This document shows, one piece after another, positions 8,474 through 17,742 of a DNA stretch of 64,000 nt. The DNA is from Carpediemonas membranifera (taxonomy: Eukaryota > Fornicata), in assembly GCA_019828565.1 (NCBI GenBank), contig JAHDYR010000014.1, positions 62,001 through 126,000 on the forward strand, in the 5' to 3' direction. Below the pieces are notes generated by a model. That model was not told the DNA's origin and searched no databases. It saw only the letters and a list, made by a program, of their open reading frames with translations. The position numbers were made by a program, and so were the translations under genes. Position 1 is the stretch's first letter. Each line of letters begins with the position of its first letter.

Positions 8474-10067
8474 ATGCCACAAGCATATCGTCTCCATCGG
8501 CTCGTTTGGAAGCGCAATTTGGTTGGAATAGCGAACCATTTAGTGCATTACCCAGAGTCCATTGACGAGAAAGACCTGCACGGCAACACCCCGCTTCATC
8601 TCGCCGTTAAGCTTGCTTATCCCGAGGTTGTGAGCTTTCTATGCGTCAAAGGCGCCAATACTCGCATCCCCAACTCCTATGGTTGGACACCAGCACACGA
8701 AGCGTTTTCTCAGCCCTACGATGGTTTGTCCCCCCGCGCCGACTCACACAGAGATCGCCCAGGCGCTCGTACCCTTCCACACGATGCAAAAGTCGCCCAC
8801 CCAGCACAACGACATTGCTGGAATCTTCAACATCATCGAACGGCTTCCAGACTTCGAACTCAAGCTACAGTGGAAGTTTGAGACACTCCTGCAGCCACTC
8901 AGCAACGTATTCCTTCCCCACGACGAGTACCGCATCACTAAGAAAGGCACGCGGGTTCGAATCGACAGTTCTTTGATCGGATTCCGCTACCTCATCCCAT
9001 TGAGAGGGAAGATGACTCATATCATGTCTAGGGCAGCAGACGGTACTCCTCAGCTGACCATTGTTGACCATGACCAGCGTGTGTACCTCAAGTCTCGTCT
9101 GACTGAGGCTGGCGAGTGGGTTGAAGCCGAGGAAGACGACAACGACTCGTCCGAGGACAACTTTTTTGACCTCGAGGCTCAGACGCCGGTGCAGAATATG
9201 TCACAACAGCCCAAGGAGGAGGTCACGTTTGTGACAATCGCCCGTGATGCCCGCAAGAAGGTTGCCCGCGGAGCCATTCAACTCGAACTCGATGCCTCGG
9301 AGCTCGAGTTCAAGGAGCTCGGCTCACAGCACTACAGCGGCTGGCGGGCACGGCTCTTCGTTCGCCCCATCCCTCAGCTGGCCCTCGGGCTAAGTGAGAA
9401 TCCCTCGGCATTCATGGGTACGGGGATGAAACTCCGACTGCGACTCAAGGGCGGCAGGTTCTTTGGGGGAAACAAGGAACGCATCCCAAATCCTTCACCT
9501 CCCCTTAACCTGCACAGTCCATGGACTGTCGCGGGGGTCGAAGCAGGTTTGGTCAGGGAGATGAGGTCGGCCAGACCGAGCGCCACGTGGTACGAGACCA
9601 CCGATCTCAAGACTGCTGTCGAGTTCATCAGCTACACGGAGTATTTCCACACGAGACCGGGCAAGGGCGCCCGGCAGAGGTTTGGGGATATTGAGGGAAG
9701 TGCACTTTTACCCGTGTTCAACGAGCGTGAGTTTGTCAGAGCAGTGCCGATGGACCTGTGGATGGTCAGCAGCGCCGCTGTTCCATTCACAGTAGCGGAT
9801 ATGATCGCATTGATCAAGGCATTTGAACCCTCATCGCCACCACTCAAGAAGCTCAGAGAGGTTCTCGAGATGTCTCTCCCAGAAGGATTCCCTGTGCATA
9901 TCCGCGTTCCTGTGTTCGTTGGAATGTCTGCGCTTATGACTATCTCCCATATCAAGGAAAGATCGGATATATCGGATGAGTTGTTCTCCGTTCCTGCGGG
10001 ATACGATCGAGCCGGGGAGGGTGAGCTCGACGAGGTCGGGAAGTTCGAGTTTGGAGTTGCAGAGTAG
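8474..10067 (+). CDS. ANKRD13: ANKRD13-family ankyrin repeat protein, two exons
   Basis: Exons 8474-8723 and 8752-10067, 521 residues. The first exon holds ankyrin repeats (LHGNTPLHLAVKLAYPEVVS and GWTPAHEAFS). The second holds the long ANKRD13-specific region, including IIERLPDFELKLQWKFE near residue 110, RITKKGTRVRIDSSLIGF, and a C-terminal segment with LPEGFPVHIRVPVF. The two parts lie in different frames. Removing 28 nt makes the junction HEAFSQPYDEIAQALV, which aligns with the ANKRD13 family without a gap. Animal ANKRD13 proteins bind ubiquitinated membrane cargo in endocytosis; the C-terminal ubiquitin-interacting motifs are not evident here. An acidic insert lies around residue 215. 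A one-base error in the C6 run at 8730-8735 is the rival explanation for the frame change. Confidence 0.85.
8724..8751 (+). other. Predicted 28-nt intron in ANKRD13 gene
   Basis: It begins GTTTGT and ends GACTCACACAG. The 3' end resembles the extended branch/acceptor motif known from Giardia and Trichomonas introns (CTxACACACAG). Its length of 3n+1 exactly reconciles the two frames, and the spliced protein aligns without a gap. Confidence 0.75.
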
Positions 10068-11015
10068 GCGTTTTCCAGTTTTAAATGTTTCATCCGTTCA
10101 TATTGTCATTTGTGGGACTCGCGAGTTGAAGTGCAGTTTTGCAACATTTTTTCACAAAAAAGTTTGCGTAAAAAAAAGACAGAGTATCGTTGCGCCGAGA
10201 ACTGAGCGTCTTGCTCGTTTTCATGCTTCGGTGCTTGCTAATGCTTCAACCTTCAGCTCCTACATGAGCTGTGTGGCGGGGCACTTAGCAAAACGCACGT
10301 GAACTCCACGGCTGCGAATGCCTTAACGCATCGGGGCTACTCAGACACACGGTATACCTCTATCTTTCAAACAACATCAATCTGACGTCAGAAGCCTGTG
10401 CCAGGACGCGAAAGCGCTCGGGAAGGTCTGAGTTCGACAGTTAGCTGCGAGAGGCAGCCAGCACGAAAGCGCTGCTGCAGGCACTAGAAACATCCACCGC
10501 TTGTCCGTTTGTAGATGAAGCCCTCGAGGCTGATACTTAGGGCTTGCGGCGCTGGAAGCCTGTAGAAGTATCTATCAGTCAAATGCATGGGGCTGCTGGG
10601 GTTTTCTCAGTAGGAACACAATTCAGACTACTCTCTGACGTCATTTATAAGCAACATCATTCACTCGAATAAAGCTCACTTGCAACCTCCATCACGTCAC
10701 CCTGTTGCAACCAGCACTTAGTGATGCAAGTCAACCCTCACGAACTCGCTCCCCTCTTCCACTCTGCGCTGCTAGCACTTCACCTTACTACCTGGACACT
10801 ATTAATACAAGGCGGTGTTGTCTGCTCAGTTTTTCGAGGACCTCACCTGGAAAGACCGCTGGCCGGATGAGCGCGAGCCAACCTCGCCATCTTAACACTA
10901 TATGCACGTGATCATTCACCCCATCGTTGAGATTGAGGTCAAACGGTCGAAGATTGAGTCGAATATCCCGATCTGGAGCTCGCACCACAGTCCAGCATAC
11001 AACGAGCCTAACGCA
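10068..11015. other. 948-bp intergenic region, no gene recognised
   Basis: It lies between ANKRD13 and the second RCC1-like gene, both on the plus strand. No conserved reading frame, tRNA or mobile element was recognised. AT-rich stretches occur near 10135-10180. A 7-bp stem, AAGCCCT (10518-10524) with AGGGCTT (10539-10545), lies in a more GC-rich stretch with GAAAGCGCT twice (about 10411 and 10466). It could encode a non-coding RNA, but nothing identifies one. Confidence 0.4.
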
Positions 11016-12647
11016 ATGACAGGCTCTGAAAACGAGGCATTGGATGCCAAAGAGGCACTTATTTTCGCTTATGCCTTAGCAGAAGCCAGCACTAATGCCT
11101 TATCTGGCGACGTTCCTTCTCTCCTTCGCCACGCCTACTCGCGGCACTTCAACCAAGTTATGCCCTCGGTCCGCGATCAGGAGATACATAGAGCGCCAGA
11201 AAGCAGCGCTACACTCGAAACGCTTTCCGTAATGCTCACTGCAATTCCCCCTCTCGCACCAAAAGCACAAGTCCTCCTCGACCGCGCTCAGTCCATCCTC
11301 ACAGACGGCCCCCCGCTGTCTATGAACGTCGAGCTTGCAGAGGGCGAGGAGCTCCCGGTCGCCCTGCACACCCTGCTCCAGGGCACGCTATGGGCGCTTC
11401 TTATGGCCGCAGGGGCCAACCCCGACCTCGAGGACACATTCACAGGGGCAAGCAAGCTCTTCAGCGCCTATGCCAAGCTACTTTGGTTCATCTGCCGCAA
11501 GTTCTACTTCACGCTCACCGTTGCACTCAAGGACGGCACCCACACCGAGCCTGACCACCCGATGTTCGCCATACACCGGATATATGCAGGGAAACTCACA
11601 GAGACACTGCTGTTTCCACAAAAAACGGACATTACATACCCAACCAAGCTTGTCAGATGCCCGCCCGTCAAAGATGCCTTTGGGATGGGAGGGGCCGACA
11701 TCATCCTCGCCACCACCCGCGGTCTTTACGGTGTTAATCGGTCTGATGGAACTTTCCGCACAATCATTTCGTACGACGTTGACGCATACACCTTGGGCTT
11801 TGATATCCCGACCAAACTGGACTTTTCATTGTGCCCCAAGGTCAACGAGTTCGAGAAGTCCTTGCCTCTCTGGCACAAAGATGAGATTCTGATGAACTCA
11901 GAATCTGTTTATCACGAGGATGAGATCTGCTTAATCTTGACTCCAGTGGGCGCTGTCGCGGCCGGTTTCGAGGCCCAGTACATCATCGGCGACGTATCTG
12001 ATGATCACACCAGATTCCACCCAATCCCACTGCCCGTCGGATTTATCCCAGATCACGCCATGCTGTCATGGAATGTTACGATTCTCTCCATGGGCGATCG
12101 GCAGATGATTGGCGGCACGAACTTTGACGGCCAGCTGGGACTTCGTCATTTTGATGCACTCAACACAGCTGTACCTCTTCCATATCACGTGGATAAGATC
12201 CTCACCAATTCTCTGGACTTTATGGTTGTCCAGAGTTCAAACGACGTTCTTTTTTCCGGCGACGTTCCCGACCACATTGCCAAATCCGGTCTGCTGCCCG
12301 ACTTCATTGATGGCGGGACCACATCTACGCCCCTCAAGCTTGAAGTTCCTGCCGGTAAGTGCATCCATTCATTTTTTTGCAACATCCACGCTCTTATTAT
12401 AGTTTACGACGATGGGTCGACCTTTTGTGCGCGTGAGACCTCCGCTCATGATTACCACGAGCCGAGCGAGGTATACCAGCTGAAACTCCCGTACGAGGTT
12501 ACCGAGGTGGGAGAGAGTTCGATGTTTGGAAAAGAGTTGGTCGTTCGAGGGCATGATGGCCAGTGGTGGAAGGTTGACACGTCCACTGGTGAGAGCGAGG
12601 CTGTGGAGAGTGGCGGAAGGCAGAGTTGGATGATGATAGTGCTCTGA
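11016..12647 (+). CDS. RCC1-like beta-propeller repeat protein, copy 2
   Basis: 543 residues from the ATG at 11016. An in-frame ATG at 10902 exists, but 11016 aligns residue for residue with the start of the paralogue at 1-1014. The N-terminal ~125 residues are helical and unrecognised. Degenerate RCC1 blades follow: ADIILATTRGLYGVN, ILSMGDRQMIGGTNFDGQLG, FMVVQSSNDVLFSG and HALIIVYDDGSTF. Many consensus glycines are missing, so the propeller is diverged. The role is unknown; RCC1-type proteins are exchange factors or scaffolds. The coding sequence for residues 30-124 is a 286-bp block identical to copy 1, flanked by sequence of low identity on both sides. Confidence 0.75.
   Translation: MTGSENEALDAKEALIFAYALAEASTNALSGDVPSLLRHAYSRHFNQVMPSVRDQEIHRAPESSATLETLSVMLTAIPPLAPKAQVLLDRAQSILTDGPPLSMNVELAEGEELPVALHTLLQGTLWALLMAAGANPDLEDTFTGASKLFSAYAKLLWFICRKFYFTLTVALKDGTHTEPDHPMFAIHRIYAGKLTETLLFPQKTDITYPTKLVRCPPVKDAFGMGGADIILATTRGLYGVNRSDGTFRTIISYDVDAYTLGFDIPTKLDFSLCPKVNEFEKSLPLWHKDEILMNSESVYHEDEICLILTPVGAVAAGFEAQYIIGDVSDDHTRFHPIPLPVGFIPDHAMLSWNVTILSMGDRQMIGGTNFDGQLGLRHFDALNTAVPLPYHVDKILTNSLDFMVVQSSNDVLFSGDVPDHIAKSGLLPDFIDGGTTSTPLKLEVPAGKCIHSFFCNIHALIIVYDDGSTFCARETSAHDYHEPSEVYQLKLPYEVTEVGESSMFGKELVVRGHDGQWWKVDTSTGESEAVESGGRQSWMMIVL
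11104..11389 (+). repeat. 286-bp block identical to 641-926 (inverted copy)
   Basis: Partner of the block at 641-926. It lies wholly inside coding sequence and keeps the same frame in both genes. Beyond 11389 the bases differ after one position (CTA versus CTG) and then diverge fully. Confidence 0.9.
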
Positions 12648-12788
12648 GTAAAGCTGGCAAGGATCACCCGACACGTGACGGTGTATGGCGAATAGTTTAC
12701 GTTGAATAGTTCAATCGAAAAAATCGACTTCAGCTGACTGCAAGCATGAGCGGTGTTGACAATAATTATACCCTATGCTGCCCTTCTC

Positions 12789-13287
12789 TCAAATGACCCT
12801 ATCATATGCAAACCCCCCTGACGGCATCAGGACCCCGGCCAGCAGAAGGAGGAGGTCCACCACCCACCAGATCATGCACCCGCCGAGAGTGAAGAGCTTG
12901 AGGGCACCCAGCCCGCAGTAGCCTAGGTAGCACCGGTCAGCACCTGTGAAACCGATGAGCAAGGAGAGGATGAATGCGATTGGGAATGAGGTGTGATTGA
13001 AGCGAGCGCAGGGCATCGCGGGGACAGAAAACGTGCTAGACCCGCTGCAAGTGATACCTGAGAGCACAGAACATGTGCTATTGCCCATTCCATTGGGAAG
13101 AGAGCAATATTCGTCCGGGATACAGGAGAAAAACTCCATGGGGCTGTATAAGAGTGGATGCAGAGACGTACAGGCATTCACACGGCACAAGCGGGCTCTG
13201 CGATAGTGATTCTTTGTCGCATAATGCCTCAAAAGCAAACACTACCGCCACACTGACCAGTAAGAGCAAAACCCGGAACATCGTCAT
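12789..13287 (-). CDS. TM2D2: TM2 domain-containing protein 2 homologue, two exons
   Basis: Exons 13287-13172 and 13143-12789 give 156 residues. Exon 1 encodes a signal peptide (MTMFRVLLLLVSVAVVFAF) and the start of a cysteine-rich luminal domain. Exon 2, in another frame, encodes the rest and the TM2 domain: two membrane helices with the typical GxDRxYLGYxxLGxLKxxTLGGxxIWWxxD pattern (here GADRCYLGYCGLGALK). Spliced across 28 nt, SPLVPCECLPMEFFSC matches the TM2D2 pattern SPLVxCxxLxxEFxxC without a gap. The C-terminal GVLMPSGG also fits TM2D2. Animal TM2D proteins are membrane proteins linked to Notch/gamma-secretase and phagocytosis; the role in a protist is unknown. Confidence 0.8.
13144..13171 (-). 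other. Predicted 28-nt intron in TM2D2 gene
   Basis: It begins GTACGT and ends CTTATACAG on the minus strand. It is 3n+1 long and joins the signal-peptide frame to the TM2 frame with no gap against the family. A donor 12 bases upstream (GTGTGA, 40 nt) would also keep frame but would delete conserved residues. Confidence 0.75.
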
Positions 13288-13388
13288 CAAATGATTGCCA
13301 AGTATCGCCACCGGACCTGAGGACGCACATGCTTCTCCCGCCCCTCCGGGACCCTGAGACCAGCGCCACATATTTACCCGACAATGCT

Positions 13389-14174
13389 TCAGCCCGTGAC
13401 GTTGGGCATGACGACAATCTTCTCACTCATTTGCCCGAGAAGTCTGGCCTCACCAGTGAACGTATGGGTCCTGTCATTGCCGTCCGGGGTTGTTCTAAGC
13501 TCATAAATGTTCTGCATAAAACCGCACGTAGCGCCAGGGATCATCTCATGCTCAATCCCGTTGAGCTCGAGAATCATGCGGCCGTCGTCCAGCACCACGA
13601 GGTCACCGATCTTCCCGTCCGGAATCCTGGCGAGTGGATTCTTCCTCTGCTCCGCCGCAGTCATCTTGCCGGTGTTCCTAATGGGAAGCTCTCGCGGTAG
13701 TTGGATGTAGAAGAGCCTCTCATCAGTCATCCATGCGTCTGTGGTGCCGAGGATGGCTTCCTTCGAGTTCGACTCGAAGCCGTAGTCCTTGGCGGCGGGC
13801 TGTGTTGTGTCTCGGTCTCTTTCTCCCAAGGGAAGCACTGTGGGGAAGTACCCGTCCCTCATGGTGTATCCGTGGTAGTCAACCTCGCGAGGAGCATCCA
13901 TGTCGACGTCTTCGTGGGCAACATCGTCTTGACGACGATTGCGTTCGCCCGAAATAGTGACCTCCTCGAACTCCAGGAAGCGGTTCTTGCGGAACTCCAT
14001 CTTTCTGGCCTGCATCTGCTGCTTTCTCATCTGCTTCTTGGCGCCACGGAATGTTTCCTCCATGAACTGGCTGGTGATGGTAACAGCCTCCTTACTCTCT
14101 TTGGGCTGCTGCTTTGGTGCTTTAGGCTTCCATTTCCCCTTTAAACTCGCAAGCCGCTGCGTAGGACGTTCCAT
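13389..14174 (-). CDS. POLR3D: DNA-directed RNA polymerase III subunit RPC4 (RPC53-like)
   Basis: 261 residues from the ATG at 14174; the frame continues upstream without another ATG. The N-terminal third is basic and disordered. The conserved C-terminal domain has LFYIQLPRELPI, then a GKIGDLVVLDDGRMILELNG segment and LLGQMSEKIVVMPNV, which fits the RPC4/Rpc53 pattern (QLP..., L.. G.+GKL.+..SGK..L.+G, LG.+..K+V..P). RPC4 with RPC5 forms the TFIIF-like subcomplex of Pol III, which transcribes tRNA and 5S rRNA and takes part in termination and reinitiation. It is shorter than human RPC4 because the N-terminus is reduced. It is divergent to CEP104, with 197 bp between the starts. Confidence 0.8.
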   Translation of the reverse strand: MERPTQRLASLKGKWKPKAPKQQPKESKEAVTITSQFMEETFRGAKKQMRKQQMQARKMEFRKNRFLEFEEVTISGERNRRQDDVAHEDVDMDAPREVDYHGYTMRDGYFPTVLPLGERDRDTTQPAAKDYGFESNSKEAILGTTDAWMTDERLFYIQLPRELPIRNTGKMTAAEQRKNPLARIPDGKIGDLVVLDDGRMILELNGIEHEMIPGATCGFMQNIYELRTTPDGNDRTHTFTGEARLLGQMSEKIVVMPNVTG

Positions 14175-14371
14175 TCCAAGCTCGTCGCGGGATGACTTCG
14201 CGCCGAGTTGCACCACAGGGATTTGCCGAATGCGGGCTCGACACACACCTACAACGGCACTGTAGAGGCCGTGATTTATCCCCCCAACCTGTCTCCAGCG
14301 CAGATCAATCCCTGGTCAATGACGCTTTCATTCTTGCGCGGACAGTCGCGGCGTCAAGAATTTCTCACCGG

Positions 14372-16885
14372 ATGGCGCTTCCATTCGAGATTCTTCCCGG
14401 TACAAGCTCGGATGATAACCATACTACGGCAATGCTGCAGGAAGGGCACACGAACGGATGGCGCAGTGCCCGAGATCCGTCCTACCCAATCGAAATGAAC
14501 ATCCGCATTGGTCACGGCCCCTGCATGCTCAAGTCCTTCACTATTCTCAGCCACAACTTCATGATTTCCAGCTCCATTGACATCTTTGTGGGCTGTGAGC
14601 GCGAGCCCAACTCTGACCTGGACAGCATTCGATTCAACCGTCTCGGTTCAGTTCGTATGCTCACTAACCAGCAGTCAGGCTACAGACATGCCCCTCGCAA
14701 GACCCTCTCCATCCAAAAGGCCGTCCGTGTTTCCCACGTCCGCTTTGTCTTCCACGAACCTCACCCCATCTCCCCCAGCGCGTCTGACATTGCCAACACC
14801 TTCAACCAGGTCGGAGTGCTCGGCCTAGAGTTCAAGGGTGAGCGGGGTGCCTCTCCTCCCAGGCCTACCCGTGTCCCCGACGAGGTCAGAGCCATGCAAC
14901 AGGCCCCTAGGCCCCAATCGGTCAGCGTGAAGCTCCAGCAGGACGAGTTGGGGATGAGGGCGAAGATGTCACTCATGGTGAAGCGTCTGCAGGTCAAGAA
15001 ACAGCAGGCGGTCGAGGAGGAAGATTACATGGCTGCGGAGGCTCTCAAACAGATCATTACTCGGATCACGGGATACGAAAACAGCGTGCTGGATCTTTAC
15101 GAAAGGAAGAGACTCGCGGTCCAGAACGAAGACTACGCCGCCGCTGCCCGGACGAAGGCTGAGCTGGACCAGATCACAGCTTTCCTGTCGATGCCGGAGG
15201 ACGAGCTCATCAAAGCTCTCGGCCCACGCCAGCAAGCCCCCGTAGAGCAAGCCCCTGTCCGCCAACCCCAGCTCCAGCCCCGCGAGCAACCCCGGGCCCA
15301 GCCGCAGTCCCAGCACCAGCCACAGTTTGATGACGAGCGGCCGATCAATCCCATGCCGACCCAACCCGCCAGAGAAGAGAGAGAAGCAGAGAGAATCCGA
15401 TCCCCTTCACCCCCGAGTCGGGCAGCGAGTCGGATGGCAGATAACAGAGACGTGCTGCCCAACGAGGGAAGCCCCGAACGCCCAGGTCGCCAGCACATTA
15501 CCGAGCGGCCGCCTATGAGAGCCAGACCTCAGAGCAGAGCCCTGCAGGGCCGGACGGACGGGCGGTATTCCGGAATGCCGGAAACTGAGGAGCAGGATAA
15601 GGAAGTTGCCGGAGAAAGTGCTCTGGGCGATGATGAGAGGGCCGTGACGCCGATTAGACGCCATTTACTGGAGGACGCCGACGCCATGATCGCTGTCTTT
15701 GGCGAGCAGGCAGTGGCCTCCCTGACTTCATCCAAGTCGGCCACGCGAATCGACGGGTGTGGTCGGGTCCTGAACACCCTTCTGGCGGGCACTGCGAACG
15801 TCAACGCCGTGAGCAAGGACGGTCTTCTCAAGGTCATACTTGCCATCGTTCAGATGATCGTGAATGACAACTCCCTGGGAGTATCGTCAAAGGCCGACAT
15901 CGTGCTCCAGGCCGGTCTGCCCCTCACCGAACCTCATGCTGACGGAGCCGCCCTGTCCACGAGACTTCTCGACCTTTTAGTGGGAAAATGCACCTCAAGA
16001 CAGGCAAAGACAGTCGCCACGGCCACCCATTGCCTCGAACTCATCGCCCAGAGCTTCGGAGCCAAGGAGGTCGTGCGGGCCTTGACTCGGTTCAAGTCGA
16101 CCGACGCTGTAGCAATGACCCACGCCATGGCCGCCCTCGCCCAGCTGTGCCATGCTGTCGGCCTTAGCTCCAAGGACAAGATGGGGGTCGACCCTGCTGA
16201 TATCAAAGCCGCCGTGGTTGCCGGGCTTAAGGCAAGCAGTACCCAGCTGAGGGCAGCAGCGATCGACGTGCTCAGCCTGGTTGCCCCAACTCCTGGCGGA
16301 GAGGAGTATGTCACCTCTGCTGTCGGTGGTATCACTAGCAAGCTCGTTCTCACCGCTATCATGGCTAAGCTCAACGCTACGCCGGGTGTGGACGTGGTTT
16401 ATGAGGTCATCGCGAGGGCGGGTGACGGCAAGTCGTTCCAACTCGTGCCGACTGCCCCGGCAGACCAGGCTGAGGATACAGACGCAGGCGACACCGTATC
16501 CTGCCAGTTCTGTGGCTGGGAGGGCAGTGGGGGGCAGACGGAGCTCTACTCCCACCTTATGGATGCCTGTCCGCTTTGCTGCCGCTGTCCCGTGTGCCAG
16601 AAGATAGTGGAGATCCCCTGCCTCAACGACCATCTTGCCACTGAATGCACTGAGAACGTTGGTCCAAGCGGCGATGGGTCAGATGCCCCCTACCAGCAGT
16701 GCCCTAAGTGCCAGCAGATCCATGCTCTAGAGGGAATAGAGGAGCACATTGAGGGCTGTGCAACTGAGCTGAAGGAGCATGAGTTTGCCTGCCCCCTGTG
16801 TTTGGCAGTAATGGACGAAGAACAGATTTATGACCATTATTTACGGAGCCCTACATGTGCGAAGAACCCGCGGAGGCCGGATTGA
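14372..16885 (+). CDS. CEP104: CEP104 homologue, ciliary tip / microtubule plus-end protein
   Basis: 837 residues from the ATG at 14372, chosen because MALPFEI is the conserved family start. The frame extends 60 codons further upstream, over the divergent promoter. Residues 1-150 fit the CEP104 jelly-roll (GWRSAR, ILSHNFMISSSIDIFVG, FHEPHP). Residues ~190-285 are coiled coil with the repeated xxEDYxxAxxLK/RT pattern. Residues ~285-430 are a proline/glutamine/arginine-rich linker. Residues ~435-680 resemble a TOG-like helical repeat array. The C-terminal ~145 residues carry CxxC...H zinc-finger pairs (CQFCGWEG, CRCPVCQK, CPLCLAVM). CEP104 localises to centrioles and growing ciliary tips and stabilises microtubule plus ends. 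Confidence 0.9.
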   Translation: MALPFEILPGTSSDDNHTTAMLQEGHTNGWRSARDPSYPIEMNIRIGHGPCMLKSFTILSHNFMISSSIDIFVGCEREPNSDLDSIRFNRLGSVRMLTNQQSGYRHAPRKTLSIQKAVRVSHVRFVFHEPHPISPSASDIANTFNQVGVLGLEFKGERGASPPRPTRVPDEVRAMQQAPRPQSVSVKLQQDELGMRAKMSLMVKRLQVKKQQAVEEEDYMAAEALKQIITRITGYENSVLDLYERKRLAVQNEDYAAAARTKAELDQITAFLSMPEDELIKALGPRQQAPVEQAPVRQPQLQPREQPRAQPQSQHQPQFDDERPINPMPTQPAREEREAERIRSPSPPSRAASRMADNRDVLPNEGSPERPGRQHITERPPMRARPQSRALQGRTDGRYSGMPETEEQDKEVAGESALGDDERAVTPIRRHLLEDADAMIAVFGEQAVASLTSSKSATRIDGCGRVLNTLLAGTANVNAVSKDGLLKVILAIVQMIVNDNSLGVSSKADIVLQAGLPLTEPHADGAALSTRLLDLLVGKCTSRQAKTVATATHCLELIAQSFGAKEVVRALTRFKSTDAVAMTHAMAALAQLCHAVGLSSKDKMGVDPADIKAAVVAGLKASSTQLRAAAIDVLSLVAPTPGGEEYVTSAVGGITSKLVLTAIMAKLNATPGVDVVYEVIARAGDGKSFQLVPTAPADQAEDTDAGDTVSCQFCGWEGSGGQTELYSHLMDACPLCCRCPVCQKIVEIPCLNDHLATECTENVGPSGDGSDAPYQQCPKCQQIHALEGIEEHIEGCATELKEHEFACPLCLAVMDEEQIYDHYLRSPTCAKNPRRPD

Positions 16886-17068
16886 CCGGAGTTTGGATGT
16901 TTGTATTGATAAATCATTGACTTGTCGACTGTCACGCCGGCCTTCCCCGCTGGGCACTCAGCTGCCTTATTAGTAGTAGTAATAGTTGACATGACTTGGT
17001 CACCTTAGCTCAAGCACCGTCAAGCCCTGCCACATGATTCCACCTTCAATTCCTGCAAATACAAACAT

Positions 17069-17662
17069 TTAAACAAATGGATCAGCTGGAAGGAGCGAGG
17101 ACTTCTCACTCGACCCCTCAGCAGGCCCAGCCTCGACCAGGAGATAGTCTGGCGGGGCAGCGGCGTTTGCCTTCTCGTTCTCGAGTCGGGCGGCTCTCTT
17201 CCTTGACTGTAGCTTGTAGGCAATCTTATTGGTCACCCACAGTAGAGCGAAGACAGCGGGGATGACAGTACAAACAACGATAACGCCGAAGAGTGACGCG
17301 GCGAGGAAGGCTGGAATCGTCGCGAGAAGCACGTCGCCGACAGACGGCGAGGTGTCTCCGATGCGGTATTCTTGGGAAGAGCAGCCAAAGACCTCGTCAA
17401 CAGACACACATACCCAGTATTTGTCGCCGCTGTAGGCCGCGAAGTCTGCGACGGCTGAGCCGATGCCATCGGTCGTTAGATAGTCATAATGAGTGAAACT
17501 CATCGAGGATGTGATGTCCTTCAGGCCATATACACCTGAAGGGCTTGTTGCTAGGTAGTATTTCACATTGGAGCCGCCAGTGAAGAAGCTGTGAAGGACG
17601 GTGAACACGAGGGTTAAGCTCGCCGAGGCCGTCGAGGTCGGAAAGAAAGACGGAAATGCCAT
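17069..17662 (-). CDS. Single-pass membrane protein, function unknown
   Basis: 197 residues from the ATG at 17662. Residues ~25-110 read as an extracellular beta-rich domain with two cysteines (YWVCVSVDEVFGCSS). A strong membrane helix lies at ~115-145 (FLAASLFGVIVVCTVIPAVF), followed by a basic and then acidic cytoplasmic tail. Just upstream, in a different frame, is a good signal peptide (ATG 17726, MNTLFIPFCLFALIITAKC). A 34-nt GTCTAT...ATGCAG intron would join the first eight codons of that frame to this one and produce a signal peptide ending ASA. That fits a type I membrane protein, but the donor is unusual. No family was recognised. Confidence 0.6.
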   Translation of the reverse strand: MAFPSFFPTSTASASLTLVFTVLHSFFTGGSNVKYYLATSPSGVYGLKDITSSMSFTHYDYLTTDGIGSAVADFAAYSGDKYWVCVSVDEVFGCSSQEYRIGDTSPSVGDVLLATIPAFLAASLFGVIVVCTVIPAVFALLWVTNKIAYKLQSRKRAARLENEKANAAAPPDYLLVEAGPAEGSSEKSSLLPADPFV

Positions 17663-17742
17663 CAGAACTGCATTTCGCAGTTATGATAAGAGCAAATAGA
17701 CAGAATGGAATGAAAAGAGTGTTCATTGGCGACAACGAACGA

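Noticed and set aside
12355..12402. A 48-nt GTAAGT...TTATAG stretch in the second RCC1-like gene that would splice in frame
   Set aside because: The bases encode KCIHSFFCNIHALII, which fits an RCC1 blade strand before DDGSTF. Removing them would break the repeat, so the simple open frame is preferred.
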